DNA of 64,000 nucleotides, from the NCBI GenBank assembly GCA_003241695.1, contig QFPN01000001.1, positions 310,001-374,000 on the forward strand, given 5' to 3'. The translations under genes were made by a program, and so were the position numbers. Below are positions 1 to 8,207 of this stretch, piece by piece. The stretch's first letter is position 1; each line of letters starts with the position of its first letter. This DNA is from Ancylobacter novellus. GTDB lineage: Bacteria > Pseudomonadota > Alphaproteobacteria > Rhizobiales > Methylopilaceae. A model generated the notes under the pieces. The model had not been told where the DNA came from and searched no databases. It worked only from the letters and a program-made list of their open reading frames with translations.

Positions 1-183
1 GAGGCGCGTAACGAGGGCCTCGTCGCCGACGCAGCCCTGGACGAAGGGAACCGCTTCGGGCGCCGCGGACCGGAAACCGGTCGAGAGATCGTCGAGCACG
101 ACCACCGGCCGGCCCGCGTCCACGAGCGCGAGCGTCATGTGGCTGCCGATGTATCCGGCGCCGCCGGTGACAAGAACGGTCAT
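1..183 (-). CDS. galE: UDP-glucose 4-epimerase, N-terminal fragment
   Basis: The first 61 codons of a gene that runs off the left edge of the window. The N-terminus reads MTVLVTGGAGYIGSHM, the Rossmann GxxGxxG dinucleotide-binding loop of extended SDR sugar epimerases, and the next strand ends in VVLDDLSTG, the acidic NAD-ribose contact region typical of GalE. The family interconverts UDP-glucose and UDP-galactose in the cytoplasm for polysaccharide synthesis. Other NAD-dependent sugar epimerases share this fold, so GalE is the most likely name rather than a certain one; the catalytic YxxxK lies outside the window. Confidence 0.75.
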   Translation of the reverse strand, partial: MTVLVTGGAGYIGSHMTLALVDAGRPVVVLDDLSTGFRSAAPEAVPFVQGCVGDEALVTRL

Positions 184-281
184 CGAGAACCTCGCTCAGT
201 TCGTGGCTGGGCCGTCTGCGCGGTCGAAGATCGGCCTCGCGGACGAAGCTTCAAGATCACGCCGCCTCGTCCCGCCCGTCG

Positions 282-1010
282 TCAAAGGATCGGGCGCGGA
301 GCGAGATCCTTTTCGAAGTGTTGCGCGAAGCGGCTGAGACCGCGCAGGTTGCTGACGATCAGCCGGCCGCTCGACAGCGAAAACAGGCCCTGCTTCTTCA
401 ATCTGGCGAGCGTCTTGTTGGTGTGAACGAGCGACAGTCCGAGCGCGTCGGCGATGTGCTGCTGGGTGAGCGGCAGTTCGAGAGCGCCGTTTTCCACCAT
501 TCCGAGCGTCTCGGCGCGCTTGTAGAGCGAGCACATCAGGGCGGCGATCCGCTCGTCCGCCCCGCGGCGGCCGGCGGTGAGAAGATTTTCATCTACGAGC
601 GCTTCGGAGCGGGCTCCGAGCCAGGTCACCTCATAGGCGAGTTCGGCGGCCCGCTCGAAGAAGCGTGACAACCGCCGCCGCGGAATGACGCAGAGCTCGA
701 CGTCGGTGAGCGCGATCGCGCCATAGGCCGACTTTTCAAACATCGTTCCCTGCAGCCCGATCAGATCGCCCGGCAGGCAGAAGCTGAGGATCTGCCTCCG
801 TCCGTCGGCGAGCTCCTTGTACCGGAACGCCCAGCCGGAAAAGAGCGTGTAGAGTTCGGAGTCAGGCTGCTCGGGATGGATGAACTCCGCTCCCGCCGGA
901 ACGACGAGGTGGTCGCTCTTCAGCGAGTCGATCAGGGCGACATCCTCTTCGCTCTTCGGCGTGAAGGCCGGCTTGAGGCGCAAGGGACACAGGAAGCATC
1001 GGACGTACAT
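282..1010 (-). CDS. Crp/Fnr family transcriptional regulator
   Basis: A 242-residue one-component regulator. Residues about 25-135 form a cyclic-nucleotide-binding-type beta-roll (for example the segment PGDLIGLQGTMF), followed by the dimerisation helix and a Crp-type winged helix near residues 165-225 (LPLTQQHIADALGLSLVHTNKTLARL). The N-terminus carries Cys5 and Cys8 (CFLCPLR), a pair seen in many alphaproteobacterial relatives, but the full four-cysteine Fnr iron-sulfur set is not evident. It is divergent from the stress-response genes to its right, and an inverted repeat with six-base arms lies in the shared intergenic region. Ligand and regulon cannot be told from sequence. Confidence 0.9.
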   Translation of the reverse strand: MYVRCFLCPLRLKPAFTPKSEEDVALIDSLKSDHLVVPAGAEFIHPEQPDSELYTLFSGWAFRYKELADGRRQILSFCLPGDLIGLQGTMFEKSAYGAIALTDVELCVIPRRRLSRFFERAAELAYEVTWLGARSEALVDENLLTAGRRGADERIAALMCSLYKRAETLGMVENGALELPLTQQHIADALGLSLVHTNKTLARLKKQGLFSLSSGRLIVSNLRGLSRFAQHFEKDLAPRPIL

Positions 1011-1081
1011 TTTGGAACCGGGAGAATGCAGCTAAGTCTGCAGGAAGCCGCGACGACATTTCGACAGTTTCACACGCCCCG

Positions 1082-1099
1082 CTATGTCAAAGCACATAG
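1082..1099. promoter_or_regulatory. Inverted repeat in divergent promoter, candidate Crp/Fnr-type operator
   Basis: CTATGT-N6-ACATAG is a perfect inverted repeat with six-base arms and a six-base spacer. This geometry suits a Crp/Fnr-family dimer. It lies between the Crp/Fnr-type gene and the kinase-like gene, 72 bases upstream of the former. The sequence is not the classical TTGAT-N4-ATCAA Fnr box. The assignment to the adjacent regulator is inference. Confidence 0.4.
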
Positions 1100-1133
1100 G
1101 GGCGGATGGAAATAGGCGATAAATCCCATCGCC

Positions 1134-1778
1134 ATGAAAACCGATCTCCACCCCCCGCTGCGCGACGACGTCGACGGGGAAACCACGACCGTCGCCGCCG
1201 TCCGGCATCTGTTCCGCAACCAGATCCAGATGATGACGAGCCTTGTGGGCCTGTTCGGCCGCAGGCTGCCGGACGGCGAGGGCCGAGACGCCTTCGCGGA
1301 TCTGAGGGCGCGCTTTGACGCCGTCACCTTCGGGCCGCCGGACGACGTCGCGCCAGACGCTTCGGGACGCATGGAAGTCGACCTCGCCGAACTCGCCCGC
1401 CGCATCTCGCGGCATCTTGACCCCGATTTCCGCCACCGTGTGGCGGTGAAGGGAGCGCCAATCCTGGCGACGCCGAAACGCGCGGCGGCTGTCGCGCAGA
1501 TTATCGCGGAACTCATCATCGAACTGACACGGCGCGGCTTCGTTGGGCACGAGTCCGGCTCGGCCGAGATTTCGATCGAACAGGCCGCTGATGGAAGCAT
1601 CGCCATCCGCCTGGTTCAGACCGGACCCGCGGGCGTCACCCCCCGGCGCGACCCGTCCGATCTCGGCGCGACCATCGCCGACAGCCTCGTACGCAGCCTC
1701 GACGGACGCATCGACCGGGCGGCTTCCGGCCCTCTTACGACGGACGTCTTCATGCCCCCGGAGCCGACGGCACGTTGA
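1134..1778 (+). CDS. HisKA_2-like protein with degenerate ATPase half (possible phosphotransfer protein)
   Basis: A 214-residue soluble protein. Residues 24-38 (RHLFRNQIQMMTSLV) align with the phospho-acceptor helix HHRVKNNFQMIASLL of HisKA_2/HWE kinases, so His25 sits at the phosphorylated position. The C-terminal half keeps the shape of an HATPase_c domain (AQIIAELIIEL, then DLGATIADSLVRSLDG), but the N-box asparagine and a clear glycine-rich lid are missing. It therefore resembles a histidine phosphotransferase or pseudokinase more than an active kinase. There is no sensor or membrane segment. It is immediately upstream of phyR, whose receiver domain is a plausible partner. The function is inferred from domain shape and neighbourhood. 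Confidence 0.7.
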   Translation: MKTDLHPPLRDDVDGETTTVAAVRHLFRNQIQMMTSLVGLFGRRLPDGEGRDAFADLRARFDAVTFGPPDDVAPDASGRMEVDLAELARRISRHLDPDFRHRVAVKGAPILATPKRAAAVAQIIAELIIELTRRGFVGHESGSAEISIEQAADGSIAIRLVQTGPAGVTPRRDPSDLGATIADSLVRSLDGRIDRAASGPLTTDVFMPPEPTAR

Positions 1779-1893
1779 CTTCGCGCGCGGAGCCTTGCTC
1801 ATTGCGCACACTGCGCCATCTTGCGCCGAGATTTGGACCGTCGCCATGCGGCGGCTCCACGATTTTCAGACCGACGCCCGGACAGATATCTTC

Positions 1894-2691
1894 ATGGCTC
1901 TCGCCGACACGATCGCTCCGCATCTTCCCTTCCTGCGGCGCTACGCCCGAGCGCTCACCGGCCGCCAGGACAGCGGCGACGCCTATGTGGCCGCCGTCCT
2001 GAAGGCGTTGATCGCCGATCCCGGCATCTTCCCGACCGACGCCGACCCGCGAGTCGGTCTCTACGGCATCTTCTCGCGAATCTGGTCCTCGGTCGCGCTG
2101 AACGTCGAGTCCGGGATGGAGGCCGTGCAGTCGGAACGCACCATCGAGGCGCTGACGCCGCGCTCCCGTCAGGTGTTCCTGCTGGTCTCGGTCGAGGGCT
2201 TCACGCCGGCCGAAGCCGGCCGCATCCTGAACCTGACCGAAGACGAGGTCTCCGGCGCGATCGACGACGCGGGCCGTGAAATCGCCGAGCAGGTCGCGAC
2301 CGACGTTCTTATCATCGAGGACGAGCCGATCATCGCCATGGACCTCGCCAAACTGGTGGAGGGTCTCGGCCACCGCGTCGTAGGCACGGCGCGCACCCAC
2401 ACAGAAGCGGTGGCGCTCGCTGGAAAGCACCGGCCGGGCCTCGTGCTCGCCGACATCCAGCTCGCCGACGGCTCCTCCGGCCTCGAAGCCGTGCAGGAAA
2501 TGCTGCCAAACCTCGAGGTGCCGGTGATCTTCATCACCGCCTATCCCGAGCGCCTGCTCTCGGGCGAACGTCCGGAGCCGGTCTTCCTCGTGACGAAGCC
2601 GTTCCAGACTTCGACGGTGAAGGCCATCGTCAGCCAGGCGCTGTTCTTCGGCGCCCGCGCCAAGGCGGGAGACGTCCGCGCGCGCGGCTGA
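1894..2691 (+). CDS. phyR: PhyR, general stress response anti-anti-sigma response regulator
   Basis: A 265-residue protein of normal PhyR length. An ECF-sigma-like N-terminal domain (about residues 1-130, beginning with IAPHLPFLRRYARALTG) is joined to a receiver domain (about 135-255). In the receiver, Glu142-Asp143-Glu144 form the acidic pocket (IIEDEP), Asp187 in VLADIQL is the expected phosphorylation site, and Lys in VTKPF completes the active site. In the known mechanism, phosphorylated PhyR opens and its sigma-like half captures NepR, releasing EcfG. The start chosen here gives the family length; an upstream in-frame ATG at 1846 would add 16 residues. nepR and ecfG lie 1.3 kb downstream. 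Confidence 0.95.
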   Translation: MALADTIAPHLPFLRRYARALTGRQDSGDAYVAAVLKALIADPGIFPTDADPRVGLYGIFSRIWSSVALNVESGMEAVQSERTIEALTPRSRQVFLLVSVEGFTPAEAGRILNLTEDEVSGAIDDAGREIAEQVATDVLIIEDEPIIAMDLAKLVEGLGHRVVGTARTHTEAVALAGKHRPGLVLADIQLADGSSGLEAVQEMLPNLEVPVIFITAYPERLLSGERPEPVFLVTKPFQTSTVKAIVSQALFFGARAKAGDVRARG

Positions 2692-2885
2692 GCAAGCGGG
2701 CTGGGCATTCCAAATCGGAGCATTGCAGACCCGCGGCGGACGACGTCGGGGGTCCCCGCATCCGTAGAAGTACGTACCAACGGACTCGATGAAACTTTTG
2801 CCGCGTTGCGGCGTTCTCGTCATCGAAGCTCGCAAAGAGCAGGGACGGCCACCGTTCCTACAAGAATTCGATGACGGGATTGTGC

Positions 2886-3395
2886 ATGTCGACAAGCGCT
2901 TCCGTGCTGAAGGCGACGCCGCGCGTCGTCGATCTGTCGAACGGCGTCAAGGACGCCGACCGCAAGGTCGTGGCCGAGATGCTGAGCGAGATAACCGTTC
3001 AGACCTATCGCACCCTGTTGCGATCCCAAGTGGTGCATTGGAACGTCGTCGGCCCCCTGTTCCAGCCGATCCACGAGCTGACGGAGCGGCATTATTCCGA
3101 GCTCTTCGCCGCCATCGACACGCTGGCCGAGCGTATCCGCGCGCTCGGCTTCCCTGTGCCGACCGGCAAGGCGACTGTGGGCCTCGACAAGGCGCTTTCC
3201 ATCGGCGGCCGCACCAGCGCTCTCGCGATGGTCGAGGAACTGATCGAAGACCATGAAGCGCTTTCCCGTCTTATCCGGGAGGCCGCCGGCGAGGCGGAAG
3301 AACTCGAAGACTTCGTTACCCACGATCTGCTCACCGAGCGGCTCGCCTTCCATGAGAAGGCGGTGTGGATGCTGAAGGCGGTGGTGGCCGACTGA
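2886..3395 (+). CDS. dps: Dps-like ferritin, DNA-protecting stress protein
   Basis: A 169-residue protein of the Dps/ferritin-like family. The first helix carries the ferroxidase ligands in SQVVHWNVVGPLFQPIHELTERHY, with the partner acidic residues in the following helix (AIDTLAERIRALG), which together form the intersubunit iron site of Dps. Dodecamers of this family oxidise and store iron and shield DNA during stress. The start MSTSAS was chosen; an ATG 15 bases upstream is also in frame and neither has a strong ribosome binding site. Its place between phyR and nepR suggests membership of the EcfG regulon, but I did not find a clear EcfG promoter upstream. Confidence 0.92.
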   Translation: MSTSASVLKATPRVVDLSNGVKDADRKVVAEMLSEITVQTYRTLLRSQVVHWNVVGPLFQPIHELTERHYSELFAAIDTLAERIRALGFPVPTGKATVGLDKALSIGGRTSALAMVEELIEDHEALSRLIREAAGEAEELEDFVTHDLLTERLAFHEKAVWMLKAVVAD

Positions 3396-3442
3396 GGTCG
3401 GGCGCAGGTAACTGGGATCAAGCGAGGACAGAGGAGCGGAAG

Positions 3443-3760
3443 ATGGCTTACCTGGGCCACGGGACCGTTCGGGAATTTCGTATGTTCAGCGGCGCTTCGG
3501 CGTCCGACGTTATGAACGGCGCGCTGAAGTCGGCTTTTATCGCGGTCGTCGCCGCAGGCGCGATCCTCGCGCTCACGGAGCCTGGCGGGATCGCGGCCGC
3601 GCAAGGTCCCGCGGCCAAGAGCGACAGAATCTCAGCGGTGCGGCCTGCCGCGGAGGCCGGATCCTCGTTCGTGGCGGACACTGCAAATCGCGTCACGACG
3701 ATCGAGAAAGGAGCGGCGTCGCCGTTCAGTCCCGAATCTCCATTCGCCGGCGGACGATGA
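3443..3760 (+). CDS. Hypothetical protein with one hydrophobic segment
   Basis: A 105-residue protein I do not recognise. It is preceded by a good ribosome binding site (GAGGAGCGGAAG before ATG). A single hydrophobic stretch at about residues 29-48 (LKSAFIAVVAAGAILALTEP) could be a membrane anchor or a late signal sequence. The rest is rich in Ala, Ser, Gly and Pro and looks disordered, with the end reading SPFSPESPFAGGR. It sits 47 bases downstream of dps on the same strand within the stress locus, so a stress-induced envelope role is possible. This is guilt by association only. Weak conservation or a non-coding alternative cannot be excluded. Confidence 0.55.
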   Translation: MAYLGHGTVREFRMFSGASASDVMNGALKSAFIAVVAAGAILALTEPGGIAAAQGPAAKSDRISAVRPAAEAGSSFVADTANRVTTIEKGAASPFSPESPFAGGR

Positions 3761-3956
3761 GAGGATTTGACCCCGCCGCGCTACGGTTCGAAAGCCGCGA
3801 CGATCTGTCCTTGTACCGATCGCGTTTCAACAGCGTTAGCGGATCGTCAACCGCCGTCCGCGACCTTGGGGTCTTGGGCGGCGGATTCGGGTTAGGCAAT
3901 TGCATGTCGTCGCGCCCCGCCAATGCGGGCGGCGGGCTGCGAAAGGAACGTTCTGA

Positions 3957-4157
3957 ATGAATACGCAGCGCAAGGGCGATCCCTCCGAGCTCGACACCGA
4001 CGTGCAGGCCCACATCGGTCGCCAGCTTCGGGCCGGATATGTCGACATCCTGAACCAACCCGTGCCGGAGAGATTTCTGGAACTGCTTGCGGAGCTGGAC
4101 CGTCGCGAGGGATGCGGCGAGACCGACGAGGACGTCCGGCAGAACCGCTCTCGATGA
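3957..4157 (+). CDS. nepR: NepR, anti-sigma factor of EcfG
   Basis: A 66-residue protein with the NepR core HIGRQLRAGYVDILNQPVPERFLELLAELD, the two-helix element that grips sigma regions 2 and 4 and is bound competitively by PhyR. A ribosome binding site (AAAGGAAC) precedes the ATG. Its stop codon overlaps the ecfG start as ATGA, so the antagonist and its sigma factor are translationally coupled. This fits the near-equimolar production expected of a partner-switching pair. Length and charge pattern are normal for the family. Confidence 0.93.
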   Translation: MNTQRKGDPSELDTDVQAHIGRQLRAGYVDILNQPVPERFLELLAELDRREGCGETDEDVRQNRSR

Positions 4158-4717
4158 CCGACGCCCCCCCGCCTGCGCCTCGGGACGAGCTTCTCGTCCA
4201 CATTCCGAGCCTGCGCGCCTTCGCGGTGTCGCTGTCCGGCCAGATCGACCGCGCCGACGACCTCGTCCAGGAGACGCTGGTCAAGGCCTGGCGCAACCTC
4301 GGCAGCTTCACCGAGGGCACCAACATGCGCGCCTGGCTCTTCACCATCCTGCGCAACGTCTACATCTCCGACATCCGGAGGCGACGCCGTGAGGTGCAGG
4401 ACACCGACGGCGTCTTCGCCGAAAGCGTCGCGGTCGCGCCCCAGCAGAACGGTCATATGGACCTGGCGGATTTCCGCGAGGCGCTGGACGACCTTCCTGA
4501 GGAGCAGCGCGAGGCGTTGATCCTCATCGGCGCCGCGGAGTTCTCCTACGAGGAGGCCGCCGAGATCGCGGGCTGCGCTGTCGGCACGGTGAAGAGCCGG
4601 GTCAACCGCGCGCGCAACGCGCTCGCCAAGCGCCTCAACCTCGAAGTCGGCGAGATCGGCCTCGACGCAGAGCTGCGCGCGGCGCTCGGCTCGTCCTCTG
4701 GAACCGGAGGCGGCTGA
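4154..4717 (+). CDS. ecfG: EcfG-type extracytoplasmic function sigma factor
   Basis: A 187-residue sigma factor. Region 2 spans about residues 15-85 (AFAVSLSGQIDRADDLVQETLVKAWRN and the DNA-melting segment near AWLFTILRNVYISD). Region 4 spans about 115-165, with the helix-turn-helix FSYEEAAEIAGCAVGTVKSRVNRAR. The ATG overlaps the nepR stop, which marks it as the EcfG member of the PhyR-NepR-EcfG partner switch. It directs RNA polymerase to general stress promoters of the GGAAC/CGTT class. A sensor kinase follows 23 bases downstream and probably shares the transcript. Confidence 0.93.
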   Translation: MTDAPPPAPRDELLVHIPSLRAFAVSLSGQIDRADDLVQETLVKAWRNLGSFTEGTNMRAWLFTILRNVYISDIRRRRREVQDTDGVFAESVAVAPQQNGHMDLADFREALDDLPEEQREALILIGAAEFSYEEAAEIAGCAVGTVKSRVNRARNALAKRLNLEVGEIGLDAELRAALGSSSGTGGG

Positions 4718-4740
4718 AGCGCGCCCGCGGCCGCGGATCC

Positions 4741-6099
4741 ATGGTTCTTCCAGTGTTCAAGACGCTTCGAAGCCGCATCGCGCTCCTGTTCGTCGCCGCG
4801 AATCTGCCGGTGATCGCTCTCGCCGTCGCGATCGGCTTCAATCAGTCGGCGATGTCGGACGTGGCGGATCGCGACCGTCTGGTCCAGGCCGCGGCGCTCG
4901 TCGGCGCGCGCGCGAGCGGGATGGCGGCGGACGGCCTCGACGGGCCTGAGCGCGACGCCGTCTTCAAGGATCGCAGCTCCCGATCGGAGATCGCCGCAGC
5001 CGTCGTGCGCCCCGACGGAACCGTGGTGGCGCAGGATCGGGAGGTCGCGCCCTTCGGCCAGCAGTGGCTGCCCAAGGAAGGGCTGCCGACCGTCTCCGTC
5101 AGGGAGGACGGACGCATCCTGAAGGCGCGCGCCGCCGACGGGCGCGCCTACCGCTACGCGCTGTCGCCGGTGAAGGGGAGCGATCTCCTGGCGATCGTCG
5201 CCTCGCCCTTCGACCTGCTCAACCGCTCCAGGACGCAGTGGCTGATGCTGGCGCTCGTGCTGCCCGCCTTGATGATCCTGCTCTGCGTCGGGCTCGTGCT
5301 TTTCGGCATCGAACGGTTCGTCCTGCGATGGATCCGCGCGCTTCGAACCGCGGCGGCGGGCTCGGACGGCGCCGCTCTCTCCGCCTCGTCCGGCGCGCTG
5401 AAGGGCGCGCCCTTCGAACTCGTCGAACTCGGCGACGCGCTCGAGTCGATGTCGAACCGCGTCGAGGAGCGCTCCAAGGCGCTGAGCGCCGCGGTCGAGG
5501 ACCGAGACAAGCTGCTGCGCGAGCTGCACCATCGCGTGAAGAACAATTTCCAGATGATCGCCAGCCTGCTCGCTCTCCAGCGCAACGAAGCGCCCGAGAC
5601 GCTGGGCTCCATCCTGCGGCCGCCCGAAGACCGCGTCCGGGCGATGGCCGCGGCCTACAAGGTCTCATACGCATCAGGCGAGATCGGCCATGTGGAGGTC
5701 GCGGAGTTGGTCCGCGACGTCGCGAGCCAGGCGCGTCAGGCCGGGGGAGCGCGCAGCTTCGAGGTCTCGGCGCATTTCGACAAGGACGCGGGAGAAATCG
5801 ACCTCGACCGGGCGGTGTCGCTCGCGCTGCTCGTCATGGAGCTGCTGACCGCCGCCGCGAGCGTCGCAGCTCGCGCCACGATTACCGGAAGCTCATGTCC
5901 GGACGGCCGCCTCGCTCTGCTGATCGCCGGGCCGCCGCCGGGCTGGTTGCCCGAAGCCGGCCTGTCGCACCGGCTGATCCGCGCCTACGCCGATCAGCTC
6001 GGCACCGCGATCGAGGAACGCGACGACGGTTCGGTCCGCATCGTCGCTCCGCTCGCCTCCGAAAAGCCGACGATCGGGATGACGTCGCGCGCCGGCTGA
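4741..6099 (+). CDS. Membrane sensor histidine kinase, HisKA_2 family (PhyK-like)
   Basis: A 452-residue kinase. A first membrane helix lies at about residues 10-32, an extracytoplasmic sensing region follows, and a second helix at about 160-190 (QWLMLALVLPALMILLCVGLVLF) leads into a HAMP-like linker. The HisKA_2 motif RELHHRVKNNFQMIASLLALQ puts the phospho-acceptor at His264. The C-terminal ATPase region (about 330-445) is shortened and its N-box is atypical (LLVMELLTAAASVAA, without the usual asparagine), so its catalytic strength is uncertain. Kinases of this family next to ecfG usually phosphorylate PhyR in the general stress response. The stimulus is unknown. Confidence 0.88.
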   Translation: MVLPVFKTLRSRIALLFVAANLPVIALAVAIGFNQSAMSDVADRDRLVQAAALVGARASGMAADGLDGPERDAVFKDRSSRSEIAAAVVRPDGTVVAQDREVAPFGQQWLPKEGLPTVSVREDGRILKARAADGRAYRYALSPVKGSDLLAIVASPFDLLNRSRTQWLMLALVLPALMILLCVGLVLFGIERFVLRWIRALRTAAAGSDGAALSASSGALKGAPFELVELGDALESMSNRVEERSKALSAAVEDRDKLLRELHHRVKNNFQMIASLLALQRNEAPETLGSILRPPEDRVRAMAAAYKVSYASGEIGHVEVAELVRDVASQARQAGGARSFEVSAHFDKDAGEIDLDRAVSLALLVMELLTAAASVAARATITGSSCPDGRLALLIAGPPPGWLPEAGLSHRLIRAYADQLGTAIEERDDGSVRIVAPLASEKPTIGMTSRAG

Positions 6100-6178
6100 T
6101 CCCGCTCCGGCCGCCCCATGCCGAGAGCATGCGCTCGCCGCTTGCCGCGCCGAGGTCCGGCGCATTAAACCGGCGGCC

Positions 6179-7987
6179 ATGGCTCCTCCCCTTCTCCTTC
6201 TCAAAGACATCCGGCTGACCTTCGGCGGCAGGCCCCTGCTCGACGGCGCGGAAATCTCGGTCTCGCCCGGCGAGCGGCTCGGCCTTGTGGGCCGCAACGG
6301 CTCGGGCAAGTCGACGCTGCTGAAGATCGCCGCCGGCCTCGTCGAGCCGGACGACGGCTCGCGCTTCCTGCAGCCGGGCTCGACCATCCGCTATCTCGCG
6401 CAGGAGCCTGACTTTTCCGGGTTCTCGACGGCGCTCGCCTTCGTCGAGGCCGGGCTCGCGCCGGGCGACGACGAACACCGCGCGTCCTATCTGCTCGACG
6501 CGCTCGGCGTCGCGCCCGACCGCGACCCGACGAAGCTCTCGGGCGGCGAGGCGCGGCGCGTGGCGCTCGCCCGCACGCTCGCGCCCGAACCGGACGTACT
6601 GCTGCTCGACGAGCCCACCAACCATCTCGACCTGCCGGCGATCGAATGGCTCGAAAGCGAGCTGAAAGCGTCCCGCTCGGCGCTGGTGCTCATCAGCCAC
6701 GACCGGCGGTTCCTCGAAAACCTCACCCGCGCGACGCTGTGGCTCGACCGCGGCCGCACGCGCAAGCTCGGCCAGGGCTTCGCAGCCTTCGAGGCCTGGC
6801 GCGACGACACGCTGGCGCAGGAGGAGCTCGACCGCCACAAGCTCGACCGCCGCATCGAGATGGAGAAGGACTGGCTGCGCTACGGCGTGACCGGCCGGCG
6901 CAAGCGCAACATGGGCCGCATGCGCCGCCTCGACGACATGCGTGAAGCGCGCCGCACGGCCGTGAAGGCGCAGGGCTCGGTGAAGCTCACGACCACCGAG
7001 GCCGAAAGCTCCGGAGCGCTCGTGATCGAGGCGATCTCGGTCTCGAAGTCCTATGGCGAGCGTCCGATCGTGCAGGATTTTTCCGCCCGCATCGCGCGCG
7101 GGAACCGCATCGGGCTCGTGGGCGCGAACGGGGCGGGCAAGACCACGCTGATCAACCTGCTGACCGGCGCGCTCCCGCCCGACAGCGGCAAGGTGAAGAT
7201 CGGCGCGAGCGTCGAGATCGCGTCGATCGACCAGCGCCGCGCGAGCCTCGACCCGAATATGAGCCTCAAGGACGCGCTGACGGGCGGCGGCGGCGACACG
7301 GTCGACGTCGGCGGCTCGACGAAGCACGTCGTCAGCTACATGAAGGACTTCCTGTTCTCGCCCGATCAGGCGGGCTCGCCCGTCCATGCGCTGTCGGGCG
7401 GCGAGCGCGGCCGCCTGCTGCTCGCCCGCGCGCTGTCGAAGCCCGCGAACCTTCTGGTGCTCGACGAGCCGACCAACGACCTCGACCTCGAGACGCTCGA
7501 CCTCCTTCAGGAGATGATCGCCGATCATCCCGGCACCGTGATCCTCGTCAGCCACGACCGCGACTTCCTCGACCGCACCGTGGAGGCGGTGATCGTCTCC
7601 GAGGGCGAGGGACGCTGGGTCGAATATGCCGGCGGTTATTCGGACATGGTCGCGCAGCGCGGCCGCGGCGTGGACGCCAAGCAGGCGGCGGGCGCCGGCG
7701 CGAAGAAGGAGCGCGAGGAGACGGCGCGGCCCTCGGCTCCGCAGCCGAAGAAGAAGCTGTCGTTCAAGGACCAGCACGCGCTCGACACTCTGCCCGCGGC
7801 GATCGCAAAACTCGAGGCCGAGATCGCGACGCTCGAGGCGAAGCTTGCGGACGCCGGCCTCTACGCGCGCGACCCGAAGGCGTTCGAGACCGCGACCGCC
7901 ACGCTTGGCGCCAAGGCCCGCGAGCGGTCTGAGGCGGAGGACCGCTGGCTCGAGCTCGAAATGATGCGCGAGGAGCTCGCAGGATGA
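6179..7987 (+). CDS. uup: Uup-like ABC-F ATPase
   Basis: A 602-residue soluble protein with two ABC ATPase domains and no membrane segments. Domain 1 has GRNGSGKST near residue 40, LSGGEARR near 120 and LLLDEPTNHLDL. Domain 2 has GANGAGKTT near 315, LSGGERGR and LVLDEPTNDLDLE. A charged inter-domain arm lies around residues 220-260, and the C-terminal 80 residues (KKKLSFKDQHALDTL onward) form a coiled coil typical of Uup. ABC-F proteins act on the ribosome or on branched nucleic acid; Uup in particular has been tied to genome stability and ribosome function. It stands alone, downstream of the kinase gene. Confidence 0.93.
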   Translation: MAPPLLLLKDIRLTFGGRPLLDGAEISVSPGERLGLVGRNGSGKSTLLKIAAGLVEPDDGSRFLQPGSTIRYLAQEPDFSGFSTALAFVEAGLAPGDDEHRASYLLDALGVAPDRDPTKLSGGEARRVALARTLAPEPDVLLLDEPTNHLDLPAIEWLESELKASRSALVLISHDRRFLENLTRATLWLDRGRTRKLGQGFAAFEAWRDDTLAQEELDRHKLDRRIEMEKDWLRYGVTGRRKRNMGRMRRLDDMREARRTAVKAQGSVKLTTTEAESSGALVIEAISVSKSYGERPIVQDFSARIARGNRIGLVGANGAGKTTLINLLTGALPPDSGKVKIGASVEIASIDQRRASLDPNMSLKDALTGGGGDTVDVGGSTKHVVSYMKDFLFSPDQAGSPVHALSGGERGRLLLARALSKPANLLVLDEPTNDLDLETLDLLQEMIADHPGTVILVSHDRDFLDRTVEAVIVSEGEGRWVEYAGGYSDMVAQRGRGVDAKQAAGAGAKKEREETARPSAPQPKKKLSFKDQHALDTLPAAIAKLEAEIATLEAKLADAGLYARDPKAFETATATLGAKARERSEAEDRWLELEMMREELAG

Positions 7988-8005
7988 GCGCCACGCCTGC
8001 CGCTC

Positions 8006-8172
8006 CCCTCTCCCCACCAACTCCGCTTTTGCGGAGTTGGTCCACTTTGGCTGCGCAAGTCGGAAACATCCGACTTGCGACGGGAGAGGGTAAGGGTGAG
8101 GGGCTGTCCAGCGTGGCGCCGCGTCGTGACGCCCCCTCATCCCTGCCTTCTCCCGCAAGCGGAAGAAGGGGC
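8006..8172. repeat. Composite intergenic repeat with two perfect 11-bp hairpins
   Basis: This is a palindromic intergenic element between uup and the methyltransferase gene. It holds two perfect stems: arms at 8016-8026 and 8031-8041 with a TTTT loop, and arms at 8054-8064 and 8069-8079 with an AACA loop. They sit inside a framework of CCCTCTCC and GGGAGAGGGTAAGGGTGAGGG, followed by an inverted copy ending CCTTCTCCCGCAAGCGG. The same framework, without the two inner hairpins, recurs at 41487-41588. It resembles rhizobial intergenic palindromic families. It may also end uup transcription. Confidence 0.7.
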
Positions 8173-8207
8173 CCCGACCGTCGCGCCCTTCCGGCGTAGA
8201 CCCCGTC

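Noticed and set aside
2692..3956. EcfG-type promoters (GGAAC-N16/17-CGTT) before dps and nepR.
   Set aside because: No match with both hexamers at proper spacing was found. The GGAAC just before the nepR start is only 11 bases from ATG and serves as the ribosome binding site.
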